33,588 nucleotides of DNA from Erysipelothrix sp. (GCA_012512805.1 JAAZDN010000004.1:1-33588), one strand, 5' to 3'. Positions 1 through 6,377 are shown, numbered from the stretch's first letter. The notes: generated by a model not told the origin, from the letters alone. Numbers and translations: made by a program.

Positions 1-112
1 CATTAAAGAGAAGGCGAGAGACAAGCTCGATGACCCTTCAGCAACCTGCTACGGTAAGGTGCTAAAGCTTGATAGATGGGATAAACATTCAACAATGCCC
101 ATCTACCGATGG
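1..112 (+). promoter_or_regulatory. SAM-I class riboswitch (5' end cut by window)
   Basis: The conserved SAM-I core is readable: GAAGG (10-14) can pair with CCTTC (35-39) as P2, GATGA (29-33) follows the P2 loop, then CAGCAACC (40-47 region), a very short P3 (ACC...GGT), AAGGTGCTAAA, and the 3' P1 strand with GATAAAC. The 5' strand of P1 lies upstream of the window. P3 and especially P4 are much shorter than in typical Bacillus examples, so this may be a compact variant. In this family SAM binding stabilises P1 and turns transcription off. The downstream gene is the 141-aa protein at 140. Confidence 0.82.
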
Positions 113-119
113 TTTTTTT
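99..119 (+). terminator. Riboswitch-controlled intrinsic terminator
   Basis: CCATC (99-103), loop TACC, GATGG (108-112), then seven T. The 5' arm overlaps CCCATCTA (98-105), which is fully complementary to TAGATGGG (73-80) in the 3' part of the aptamer. The two pairings exclude each other, the expected layout of an OFF switch: ligand sequesters 73-80 in P1 and frees the terminator. Confidence 0.75.
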
Positions 120-139
120 ATGGTTAGAAAAGAGGGGTT

Positions 140-565
140 ATGAACCGTAATAATCATAAGAAGAAAGAATTGAAAGAAAATTGCGATGGTCATACGAATA
201 AGAAGCAAGAAATTTCGTACAGTGATTTTATACTCGGAAAAGAGTTTATGGAAAATGAAGGGCAGTACTATATCGAAGCACAAGAAGATCATCAAGTATT
301 GTATGGACTTGTTCTTAATCGAACTAATTATGGGGCTGAGGTTACAAGTGAAATCCAAAATTTAGGTTGTTTTGATGAGCTAGAAGATGCATGTGAAGTA
401 TTCTTGCATATGATGAAAGGTGCGATGATGCATGGTAAATCGAAGGAAATATTATTTAAACGTGATTCATTAAATGAGAATATTTTTCGAAGGGGATATA
501 GTGTCCTTACTCAAAGTGGAATAACAAGAATTGTAATCTTTGAATTGGCGTTTTATTTAAGATAA
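140..565 (+). CDS. Unrecognised 141-aa protein under SAM riboswitch control
   Basis: I do not recognise this protein. It begins at an ATG preceded by AGAGGGG only 2-3 bases away, and it is the first gene after the riboswitch terminator. The first 22 residues are hydrophilic and rich in Lys, Asn and His; no signal peptide or membrane segment is visible. The middle (about residues 40-95) looks like a small alpha/beta domain, with EAQEDHQVLYGLVLN, then an acidic helix DELEDACEVFLHMMKGAM. A distant likeness to the small DUF6514-type proteins of clostridia is possible but weak. Riboswitch control suggests a link to methionine, SAM or sulfur supply. It is followed by a hairpin shared with the convergent acetyltransferase gene, so it is probably transcribed alone. 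Confidence 0.75.
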   Translation: MNRNNHKKKELKENCDGHTNKKQEISYSDFILGKEFMENEGQYYIEAQEDHQVLYGLVLNRTNYGAEVTSEIQNLGCFDELEDACEVFLHMMKGAMMHGKSKEILFKRDSLNENIFRRGYSVLTQSGITRIVIFELAFYLR

Positions 566-580
566 ATAGTTAATGTAAAA

Positions 581-600
581 GGCACATCAATGGATGTGCC
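581..600. terminator. Hairpin terminator between convergent genes
   Basis: GGCACATC (581-588), loop AATG, GATGTGCC (593-600): perfect 8-bp stem. Read on the minus strand it is followed by TTTTACATT, a fair U-tract; on the plus strand the tail TAAACTATTT is weaker. It probably ends both the 141-aa gene and the acetyltransferase gene. Confidence 0.7.
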
Positions 601-1190
601 TAAACTATTTCTTTATATTGAATGCTATCATTTTCTGTGATTGTTCGGATTACCTTACATGGATTACCTACTGCTACAACATGGGGTGGAATATCTTTTA
701 TAACAACACTACCTGCTCCAATTACGGCTCCTTCAGAAATTGTTACACCAGGTAGGATTGTAACATTAGCTCCAAGCCAAACGTTATCTTCTAGTGTAAT
801 GGGTAATGCTTGCTCTAGACCACTGTTTCGTTCATCGATCAAAAATGGATGATTTGCTGTGTACAATCCACAGTTGGGTCCGATAAAACAGTGTTTTCCA
901 ATGGTTATGGTTGCTCCATCCATTAAATACACGTTGTGATTGATAAAGGTATGCTCACCAATAAAACAGTTGGTCCCATAGTCTGTATAGAAGGGGCTTA
1001 AAATGGTAATGTTTTCTTGTGCGTTTGGTAAGAGTTGTTTTAAAATCTTTGTTTTCATGCCGATATTTGATGGGCGAACGTGATTGTAGTCAAAACATAA
1101 ATCTTCCGCAAGTAAGCGATCTTTGATTAAGGCAGGATCATAATTGGCATCATACCAGAGTCCGTTTTTCATTTTCTCATGTTCATTCAT
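600..1190 (-). CDS. maa: Maltose/galactoside-type O-acetyltransferase
   Basis: A left-handed beta-helix acetyltransferase expected to move an acetyl group from acetyl-CoA to a sugar hydroxyl in the cytoplasm. The N-terminal Mac domain is typical (MKNGLWYDANYDPAL, then DYNHVRPS), and hexapeptide repeats run from about residue 75 to 180 (TIGKHCFIGPN, VWLGANVTILPGV, AVIGAGSVVIKDI). The catalytic histidine is His114 in TANHP. The end VVAVGNPCKVIR is the family signature, and 196 aa is a normal length. The start is set by GGAGGT six bases before the ATG. It is monocistronic, with its own promoter carrying a palindrome over the -10. The exact sugar is uncertain; maltose is only the usual family label. 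Confidence 0.88.
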   Translation of the reverse strand: MNEHEKMKNGLWYDANYDPALIKDRLLAEDLCFDYNHVRPSNIGMKTKILKQLLPNAQENITILSPFYTDYGTNCFIGEHTFINHNVYLMDGATITIGKHCFIGPNCGLYTANHPFLIDERNSGLEQALPITLEDNVWLGANVTILPGVTISEGAVIGAGSVVIKDIPPHVVAVGNPCKVIRTITENDSIQYKEIV

Positions 1191-1217
1191 AAAGTACCTC
1201 CATTAAGTCTTATGATA

Positions 1218-1246
1218 ATTGTATACAATCTGAATGTCCAATGCAA
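1218..1246 (-). promoter_or_regulatory. maa promoter with palindromic operator over the -10
   Basis: On the minus strand TTGCAT (1241-1246), 17 bases, TACAAT (1218-1223). The perfect 12-bp palindrome ATTGTATACAAT (1218-1229) covers the -10 box, the position of a repressor site. The TTGTATACAA core resembles GntR-family operators, but no such regulator is encoded in the window. Confidence 0.6.
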
Positions 1247-1302
1247 AAATATTGATAAAGACCATCTGAATGTGTATCATTTTAGAATGTGATAAAAGTA
1301 AC

Positions 1303-1330
1303 TTTACAATACATATAAATGTGCTAAAAT
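1303..1330 (+). promoter_or_regulatory. Candidate promoter of the ZIP transporter gene
   Basis: TTTACA (1303-1308), 16 bases, TAAAAT (1325-1330). The expected transcript start near 1337 leaves a 58-base leader before the ATG. Confidence 0.5.
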
Positions 1331-1336
1331 ATAGTG

Positions 1337-1353
1337 GTTACTCAAGGCTAACT
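1337..1353 (+). promoter_or_regulatory. Inverted repeat at the zupT transcript start
   Basis: GTTAC-N6-CTAAC at 1337-1352 sits on the predicted transcription start, where a repressor would act. A site of the same 5-6-5 geometry (GTTAG-N6-CTAAC) occurs at 10712-10727 upstream of the PFOR gene; see findings. Confidence 0.35.
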
Positions 1354-1394
1354 GTGGTCTTGTGGCAAGGGGAAATTTAGAGTGAGGGTGGATT

Positions 1395-2186
1395 ATGCAC
1401 GAAAATATAGGAGTTGCGATACTTTTAACGACGATTGCGGGTTTATCAACAGCAGTTGGTGGGTTAATTGTATTTTTTGTGAAGGAAACGAATCGAAAGT
1501 TTCTATCATTAAGTTTAGGATTTTCAGCAGGAGTTATGATTTATGTATCATTTATTGATATATTGACGGAGGCCCAACATATTTTACAAACAGATATGGG
1601 AGATAAGGTGGGAGCACTCGCAATGGCGATTGCCTTCTTTTTTGGAATATTGATTATTTATTGTATAGATCTATACATTCCTGAATCACATCCAACAAAT
1701 AATATCGATATAGAAGATAAAACGTTTGAACAAAAACGATTAATGCGTACCGGTATCTTTATGGCGGTGGCACTTGCGATTCATAATTTACCAGAAGGGA
1801 TCATTACCTTTGTATCTGCACTTTATGATCCTAAGGTTGCGATCCCAATTGCGGTGGCGATTGCGATACATAATATTCCTGAAGGAATCACTGTATCTGT
1901 TCCTATTTACTATGCAACCGGGAATCGATTTAAAGCCTTAGTGTATTCATTTTTATCAGGACTTACAGAGCCCTTAGGAGCCATTGTAGGCTACTTACTG
2001 CTCTTACCACTCCTTAGTGACTTCGTCTATGGTATCGTCTTTGCAGCAGTTGCGGGAATTATGATCTATATTTCATTTAATACACTCTTACCTGTTTCTC
2101 GTGAATATGGTGGTCATAAGTTATCGATGCTTGGTATGTTTAGTGGTATGGCTTTTATGTCTTTCAGTTTAATATTATTCATGTAA
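1395..2186 (+). CDS. zupT: ZIP-family divalent metal transporter (ZupT-like)
   Basis: A polytopic membrane protein of the ZIP family, which brings Zn2+ and other divalent metals (Fe2+, Mn2+) into the cytoplasm. About eight membrane helices can be read. The paired metal-site motifs HNLPEG (near residue 129) and HNIPEG (near 160) are intact, with EPLGA in a later helix. The cytoplasmic loop after helix 3 is acidic and includes PESHPTNN, shorter and less His-rich than in some relatives. The length of 263 aa is usual. The start is supported by GAGGGTGG upstream. It appears to be a single gene; the next gene has its own promoter. The metal preferred in vivo cannot be told from sequence. Confidence 0.9.
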   Translation: MHENIGVAILLTTIAGLSTAVGGLIVFFVKETNRKFLSLSLGFSAGVMIYVSFIDILTEAQHILQTDMGDKVGALAMAIAFFFGILIIYCIDLYIPESHPTNNIDIEDKTFEQKRLMRTGIFMAVALAIHNLPEGIITFVSALYDPKVAIPIAVAIAIHNIPEGITVSVPIYYATGNRFKALVYSFLSGLTEPLGAIVGYLLLLPLLSDFVYGIVFAAVAGIMIYISFNTLLPVSREYGGHKLSMLGMFSGMAFMSFSLILFM

Positions 2187-2200
2187 GCAAGTTATCGTTA

Positions 2201-2228
2201 TTGCTTATATTATAGAAGACGTTATAAT
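2201..2228 (+). promoter_or_regulatory. Promoter of ndk
   Basis: TTGCTT (2201-2206), 16 bases, TATAAT (2223-2228), ending 20 bases before the ndk ATG, so the leader is very short. Confidence 0.55.
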
Positions 2229-2248
2229 GGTAGTGAAAGAGGTGGCTT

Positions 2249-2665
2249 ATGGAACAAACACTCGTAATGATTAAACCAGATGGCGTAAAGCGTCATTTAA
2301 TTGGAACAATTATGCAACGCTTTGAACAAAAGGGATTAACGCTTGTAGGAGCTAAACTTGTATTAATGAGTAATGAGAAGGCAATGATTCATTATATTGA
2401 CCATCGAGAAAAACCATTTTATCAAGATCTCGTAAGTTTTATAACAAGTGGACCTGTCTTTATGATGGTATGGCAGGGCGAGGATGTTGTGAAAATTGCA
2501 CGCTTAATGATTGGTGAAGTGGATCCCTTAAGAATGATTCCTGGAACAATTCGTGGTGATTTCACAAGTCATTTATCATTAAATGTAATTCATGGTTCTG
2601 ATTCATTACATAATGCAGAGCGTGAGATTGCGCTTCACTTTGATGCAAGTGAACTTATCGAATAA
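2249..2665 (+). CDS. ndk: Nucleoside diphosphate kinase
   Basis: Transfers the gamma phosphate from ATP to nucleoside diphosphates, balancing NTP and dNTP pools in the cytoplasm. The N-terminus [14 protein letters not shown] is typical, and the active-site block NVIHGSDS holds the phosphorylated histidine His115. The Arg and Gly residues of the RGDF segment (about 102-105) are present. The 138-aa length fits the family. AGAGGTGG lies at proper distance from the ATG. It is apparently monocistronic. No strong terminator follows; a weak CTAT-AAAA-ATAG hairpin is the only candidate. Confidence 0.96.
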   Translation: MEQTLVMIKPDGVKRHLIGTIMQRFEQKGLTLVGAKLVLMSNEKAMIHYIDHREKPFYQDLVSFITSGPVFMMVWQGEDVVKIARLMIGEVDPLRMIPGTIRGDFTSHLSLNVIHGSDSLHNAEREIALHFDASELIE

Positions 2666-2711
2666 AAGCTATAAAAATAGTATAATTTTTAAACAAAATG
2701 TCATAAAAGAC

Positions 2712-2812
2712 TTGAAGAACTTTTATTAAGTGCTATAATAACTAAGTCGATAAAAAGACGGAGTCATAAAGTGGTAATCGAGTAAAGACTTTACGGAATT
2801 ATGCTTGACTTA
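2712..2812 (+). promoter_or_regulatory. Upstream promoter and possibly structured leader before tRNA-Ile
   Basis: TTGAAG (2712-2717), 16 bases, TATAAT (2734-2739). The following DNA has nested complementary blocks: TAAGTC (2743-2748) with GACTTA (2807-2812), TCGAT (2747-2751) with ATCGA (2777-2781), and hairpin GTAAA-GAC-TTTAC (2782-2794). The outer and middle pairs share two bases, so not all form fully together. It may be a small RNA or only the leader of the tRNA transcript; no known RNA family is recognised. Confidence 0.35.
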
Positions 2813-2859
2813 ATACAATCTAGATCATCAATTAATTTGATAAAAAACTTCGAAATTAG

Positions 2860-2888
2860 TTGACAACATTATTCATAAATGTTATAGT
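2860..2888 (+). promoter_or_regulatory. Strong promoter of the tRNA-Ile/tRNA-Ala transcript
   Basis: Consensus TTGACA (2860-2865), ideal 17-base spacer, TATAGT (2883-2888), 22 bases before the first tRNA base. Confidence 0.8.
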
Positions 2889-2910
2889 ATCTAGGCAGTC
2901 AAAAGTATAT

Positions 2911-2987
<77 letters not shown>

Positions 2988-3017
2988 TTAACTTTGACTA
3001 AAAATTTATATATTACT

Positions 3018-3093
3018 GGGGGCTTAGCTCAGCTGGGAGAGCGCCTGCCTTGCACGCAGGAGGTCAGCGGTTCGATCCCGCTAGCCTCCACCA
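3018..3093 (+). tRNA. tRNA-Ala (TGC)
   Basis: A 76-base cloverleaf with acceptor GGGGGCT/AGCCTCC (one G-U), anticodon loop CTTGCAC (TGC), T loop TTCGATC and encoded CCA. The Ile-GAT/Ala-TGC pair is usually found inside rRNA operons; here no rRNA is adjacent. Confidence 0.97.
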
Positions 3094-3111
3094 ATAAATA
3101 TAAAATTAGTG

Positions 3112-3137
3112 AACCCTTATTCGTAAGGGTTTTTTAA
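3112..3137 (+). terminator. Terminator of the tRNA-Ile/Ala transcript
   Basis: AACCCTTA (3112-3119), TTCG tetraloop, TAAGGGTT (3124-3131), followed by a run of T. Perfect 8-bp stem. Confidence 0.9.
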
Positions 3138-3205
3138 TATTCCAATGTCTTGAAATATCATAGTTTTAAATATAGAATTTAGGTATAATAAATAAGAGGT
3201 GGATT

Positions 3206-4027
3206 ATGAACAATATAGTACTCAGTGATTTGGATGAAACACTACTCTATGATCACAATACATTAACAAAACATACGATTGATACGATCAATCAATTTAT
3301 TGAAGAAGGCGGTATTTTTATACCGTGTACCGCAAGAACATATACAGCACTACCGACCCAACTTAGAGACTTAAACATTCGTTATGTTGTCTGTGCAAAC
3401 GGTGCAATTATTTATGATATTATTGAACAAAAAGTTGTGAAATCCTATCCCTTAGCAATTGACGTTGTTCAAGGTATTTTAAAGGATTTAGATACAGATC
3501 GTTTTTATACAACCTTTGTTTCAAATGGCGAGCTTATATCAGAAAAAGGCTTACTTAAGATTATGCAAAATCTTTGGGGCTTAAGTAAAGAACAAATTGA
3601 TGAGATTCAAACAAAACGCTTATTCTTAGATGATGTCTTTTCTAAACTGAATACAAATGATACTGTTGATAAGCTGTTATTTAGCTTTGAGACGATTGAA
3701 GATCGTGAATATGTTGAACAAACAATTAAGATGACGGGTGAATTTCAAGCACTATCAAGTTCAGAGTACAATCTTGAATTTACAAATATTAAAAGTGATA
3801 AGGGCTTAGCAGGTAAAGAAGTAGCTCAACTTTTAGGAAGTGATGATTATACGTTATATGCCTTTGGTGATAATTATAATGATGTACCAATGTTTAAGGT
3901 TGCGGATGTTGGAGTGGCGATGCTTAATGCACATCCTATTGTTCAAAAGCTTGCGCATACAGTATCAGATCATACAAATAAGGAAGATGGCGTTGCGAAT
4001 TATATATTGAAGTATATTATGGTTTAG
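3206..4027 (+). CDS. Cof-type HAD phosphatase
   Basis: A cytoplasmic haloacid dehalogenase-superfamily hydrolase of the Cof/YbiV (type IIB cap) group, which dephosphorylates sugar phosphates, FMN or similar small phosphoesters. Motif I is SDLDET with nucleophile Asp8 and acid Asp10. Motif II lies near TARTYT, and motif IV is GDNYNDVPM (about residue 222) with the Mg2+ aspartates. The 273-aa length is normal. A TATAAT box at 3184-3189 with a weak -35 (TAGTTT) lies just upstream, and AAGAGGTGG precedes the ATG. The substrate cannot be predicted. The gene lies between two tRNA pairs and is followed after 64 bases by the Crp/Fnr regulator. Confidence 0.88.
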   Translation: MNNIVLSDLDETLLYDHNTLTKHTIDTINQFIEEGGIFIPCTARTYTALPTQLRDLNIRYVVCANGAIIYDIIEQKVVKSYPLAIDVVQGILKDLDTDRFYTTFVSNGELISEKGLLKIMQNLWGLSKEQIDEIQTKRLFLDDVFSKLNTNDTVDKLLFSFETIEDREYVEQTIKMTGEFQALSSSEYNLEFTNIKSDKGLAGKEVAQLLGSDDYTLYAFGDNYNDVPMFKVADVGVAMLNAHPIVQKLAHTVSDHTNKEDGVANYILKYIMV

Positions 4028-4091
4028 CAATATACTTGAAATAATCAAACATTAATGGGAAGATAAAAGTATATAGGAAAGGGTGGTTTAT

Positions 4092-4757
4092 ATGAGTTGT
4101 GAACATTGTAAAGGTGATTTATGTGTTAGTCGTGTCCCAATTTTTAATCATCTTGATTTAGAACAACAGATGCAAATAATGCAGCTATCAATTACAAAGC
4201 ATTACAAACGTAATGAAGTCGTTTTTAATGCGGATGATGTATCAGACAGTTTGTTTATTGTAAATAAAGGACGCGTTAAGGTGTTCTCACTTGATGAGAA
4301 TGGTAAGGAACATTTAATCAATGTTTTAAATGCTGGGGACTACATCGGAGAAAATTCTCTCTTTATGAATGAGGTTCAACAAAACTATGCAACAACAACT
4401 GAAGAAACTTCAATCTGTTTAATACGTAAACAAGATGTAATGGGCTTATTAAGCGAGTATCCAACGATTGCGATTAAAATCCTTGAGGAGTTTGCCCGTC
4501 GCTTAGATAGCTCACAAACTCAGGCTAAGTGGCTTGGAACTACGAATGCCAAAGAGCGTTTGAATAAGTATTTAGTTGGAAGTGCTGTACAAGGAAACAA
4601 GCGCTTAATGACAACCTTATCAATGCCAAGAAAAGATCTTGCGAACTATTTAGGAATGTCTGCAGAGACACTCAGTCGTGGATTTTCTGCACTTGAAGAT
4701 GAAGGGATTATTCGACAATTAAACAATCGTGAGATTGAAATTTTAGAAGTACAATAG
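4092..4757 (+). CDS. Crp/Fnr-family regulator with FNR-like cysteine set
   Basis: A transcription regulator with an N-terminal cyclic-nucleotide-binding-type beta roll (about residues 18-125) and a C-terminal winged helix (LSMPRKDLANYLGMSAETLSRGFSALEDEGII). The ORF track begins at a GTG, but the ATG at 4092 fits better: GGGTGG lies at good distance, and the protein then begins MSCEHCKGDLC. Cys3, Cys6 and Cys11, with Cys109 in EETSICLIR, mirror Cys20/23/29 and Cys122 of E. coli FNR, which bind an oxygen-labile [4Fe-4S] cluster. It could instead be a Flp/ArcR-type redox regulator using thiols. No terminator is seen. Length is 221 aa. Confidence 0.88.
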   Translation: MSCEHCKGDLCVSRVPIFNHLDLEQQMQIMQLSITKHYKRNEVVFNADDVSDSLFIVNKGRVKVFSLDENGKEHLINVLNAGDYIGENSLFMNEVQQNYATTTEETSICLIRKQDVMGLLSEYPTIAIKILEEFARRLDSSQTQAKWLGTTNAKERLNKYLVGSAVQGNKRLMTTLSMPRKDLANYLGMSAETLSRGFSALEDEGIIRQLNNREIEILEVQ

Positions 4758-4802
4758 TAATTAAGAAAATGGTAATTTTTAAAAGAAAAACGCTTAAATG
4801 AC

Positions 4803-4832
4803 TTGCCTTAGAAGGATGACCTATGCTATACT
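4803..4832 (+). promoter_or_regulatory. Distal promoter upstream of tRNA-Asn
   Basis: TTGCCT (4803-4808), 18 bases, TATACT (4827-4832). It would give a leader of about 95 bases before tRNA-Asn. Confidence 0.4.
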
Positions 4833-4894
4833 ACTTAAGCAGTGATGAGGAGGGCCTAGCAGTTCAAAAAGGTTTCCAAATTATGCAAATATCC

Positions 4895-4923
4895 TTGACT
4901 CAAACAAGTCATTATGGTATTAT
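4895..4923 (+). promoter_or_regulatory. Proximal promoter of tRNA-Asn/tRNA-Glu
   Basis: TTGACT (4895-4900), 17 bases, TATTAT (4918-4923), ending 12 bases before the first tRNA base. Confidence 0.7.
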
Positions 4924-4935
4924 AAATGAGCGCTT

Positions 4936-5011
4936 GCCTGAATAGCTCAGCTGGTAGAGCAATCGGCTGTTAACCGATCGGTCACAGGTTCGAATCCTGT
5001 TTCAGGCGCCA
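4936..5011 (+). tRNA. tRNA-Asn (GTT)
   Basis: A 76-base cloverleaf with acceptor GCCTGAA/TTCAGGC, anticodon loop CTGTTAA (GTT), T loop TTCGAAT, discriminator G and encoded CCA, close to Bacillus tRNA-Asn. Confidence 0.97.
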
Positions 5012-5044
5012 TTTTCAAAAATTTAATTTCGTTTACACATAAAC

Positions 5045-5120
5045 GGCGCGTTGGAGAAACGGTTAACTCATCAGCCTTTCACGCTGACATTCACGGGTTC
5101 GAACCCCGTACGCGTCACCA
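5045..5120 (+). tRNA. tRNA-Glu (TTC)
   Basis: A 76-base cloverleaf with acceptor GGCGCGT/ACGCGTC (one G-U), three-pair D stem GAG/CTC, anticodon loop CTTTCAC (TTC), T loop TTCGAAC and encoded ACCA. Confidence 0.96.
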
Positions 5121-5172
5121 ACTTTATACTAGAATCTAATGTTATCATTAGAAATAATAACGAAAATAAAAG

Positions 5173-5204
5173 ACTCTTTAATCAATAGGTTAGAGAGTTT
5201 TTTA
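5173..5204 (+). terminator. Terminator after tRNA-Asn/tRNA-Glu
   Basis: ACTCTTTAA (5173-5181) pairs with TTAGAGAGT (5190-5198), nine pairs with one G-U, followed by a T run. Confidence 0.8.
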
Positions 5205-5218
5205 TTTGGGTAGTATTT

Positions 5219-5267
5219 CATTTAGATTTTAATCAATATAATAATTATATTGATTAAAATTGAAATG
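5219..5267. repeat. 49-bp near-perfect palindrome
   Basis: A perfect 16-bp inverted repeat with a single central base (5227-5259; each arm TTTTAATCAATATAAT) is flanked by three unpaired bases and a further matching CATTT/AAATG pair. It is composed almost wholly of A and T and lies between the tRNA terminator and the Abi-like gene. It could be an operator, a cruciform or a relic of an insertion; it lacks the T-tail and GC stem of a normal terminator. Confidence 0.75.
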
Positions 5268-5390
5268 TAAATTAACTAATATGTCAGTATTGAACATTAA
5301 TAAATGTGGTCATATAAATTGGATAGCACTGTAATAATTGATGTATTTAACTTTTGTGCTTTCATTTTTGAAATATATTGATATATTGTA

Positions 5391-6176
5391 ATGGGTGATG
5401 GTATGATGAAAAATACTTTGGGAAGAGATACACTAGTTTATAAAAAAATTAGGATAATTGATGAGCAAGTTGAAATTTTAGTTAATAACAAGAATTTTAT
5501 TAAAGATTCTATAGATGATAACGCAAAAGATTTTTTGCTGAGATATAACTATATAAATGTAATTACTCCGTTTAAGTATAAATATGCAGAACTCAAGATT
5601 ATTAATGATAGACCTCATTACATTAAAATAAAAATAGATAATGTAATGAGGCATGCATATAACAAAGAAGTTGATTTTAAGGAAATTGAAAATCATTTTA
5701 TGATGGAACGAGCATCTTATCAATTCATAGCTTCTGGACTTATTACATTTGAAACAACTTTTAAATCTTTAGTTAATTATTATTTATTCACCGAATATAA
5801 GTGTGATAATGACTTGGAATTAATTTGTACTGTTAGACACTTCATACAATCTGTAAAATTTTTGAATTTGGGATATGAGTTTAATGATAAAAAAACTGAA
5901 GCTAATAAAAGAAGGAAGTCTCATATACGAAGAAGTTTTGATAAGATTATTGCTGAACTTGAAGGAACATCTGATGAATTTCCATTTTGTGGTGGTAATA
6001 AAGTATCTAATATTTTTGTGTACTTTGATAAAATGACTTTAAAAAATATTATTAATATTTTTTATTGCTTTGATAAAGAAATACAACTTATTATTTTTGA
6101 ACATATGAAAAGATATAAACTTAATTTAAATAGTTTGGAAATCTCGGTTTTAAAGATAGATTATTTAACATTGTAA
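5391..6176 (+). CDS. Abortive-infection-like protein (AbiD/AbiF, Abi_2-type)
   Basis: A soluble 261-aa protein resembling the AbiD/AbiF (Abi_2) group of phage-defence proteins. The likeness is in the architecture: an N-terminal QVEILVNNKNF segment, FLLRYNYINVITPFKYKY (families have a 'YYRLsgYwyPf' block here), an acidic DFKEIENHF, then MMERASYQFIASGLITFETTFKSLVNYYL, the helix just before the HEPN core. The usual late motif Arg-Asn-x-x-x-His is not seen; VRHFIQS occupies its place and no RxxxxH occurs anywhere. It may be inactive, use other residues, or belong to a sister family. Three candidate starts (5391, 5403, 5406) exist; GGGTGATGG favours 5403/5406. Codons are far more AT-rich than in neighbouring genes, suggesting transfer beside the tRNA genes. 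Confidence 0.55.
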   Translation: MGDGMMKNTLGRDTLVYKKIRIIDEQVEILVNNKNFIKDSIDDNAKDFLLRYNYINVITPFKYKYAELKIINDRPHYIKIKIDNVMRHAYNKEVDFKEIENHFMMERASYQFIASGLITFETTFKSLVNYYLFTEYKCDNDLELICTVRHFIQSVKFLNLGYEFNDKKTEANKRRKSHIRRSFDKIIAELEGTSDEFPFCGGNKVSNIFVYFDKMTLKNIINIFYCFDKEIQLIIFEHMKRYKLNLNSLEISVLKIDYLTL

Positions 6177-6193
6177 CAATAAGGGATTGTGTG

Positions 6194-6328
6194 ATGCATA
6201 GTAACAGTTTAGAAATTGTGTTTTTATTTTCGGATGTCAATAAAAATGTATTTAGGACTCAAAAAAGTAGGAGTGAATACGAACGGATTACAAATGCGCA
6301 AAAAGAAATAGGTCATAGAGTTGAGTGA
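6194..6328 (+). CDS. Possible 44-codon ORF after the Abi-like gene
   Basis: ATG at 6194 with AAGGG about eight bases upstream; stop TGA at 6326-6328. The peptide (MHSNSLEIVFLFSDVNKN...) is not recognised. It ends in a charged region, SEYERITNAQKEIGHRVE, that could form a helix. It might be a partner of the Abi-like protein, a remnant of a larger gene, or chance; coding evidence is only the ribosome site and position. The rest of 6177-6524 holds a terminator and a possible operator and otherwise nothing I can name. Confidence 0.25.
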   Translation: MHSNSLEIVFLFSDVNKNVFRTQKSRSEYERITNAQKEIGHRVE

Positions 6329-6377
6329 AATCAAATTGAAGTATAAACTATATACAAAACCGGTCCTTTGGGATCTA

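Noticed and set aside
89-358. Minus-strand ORF opposite the 141-aa gene
   Set aside because: It overlaps the riboswitch terminator and a plus-strand ORF with a ribosome site and regulation; it has no recognisable domain.
622-852. Plus-strand ORF inside maa
   Set aside because: Antisense shadow of an intact acetyltransferase.
1335-1394. Metal riboswitch in the zupT leader
   Set aside because: The leader is too short and lacks the conserved yybP-ykoY or NiCo core sequences.
4036-4048. TTGAAATAATCAA upstream of the Crp/Fnr gene as an FNR box
   Set aside because: Half-site spacing is one base shorter than the FNR consensus and such AT-rich matches are common here.
4833-4894. Likeness between the leader before tRNA-Asn and that before tRNA-Ile (AATTATGC, CTTGACT)
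   Set aside because: The shared words are short, differently spaced and partly promoter hexamers; no common structure is seen.
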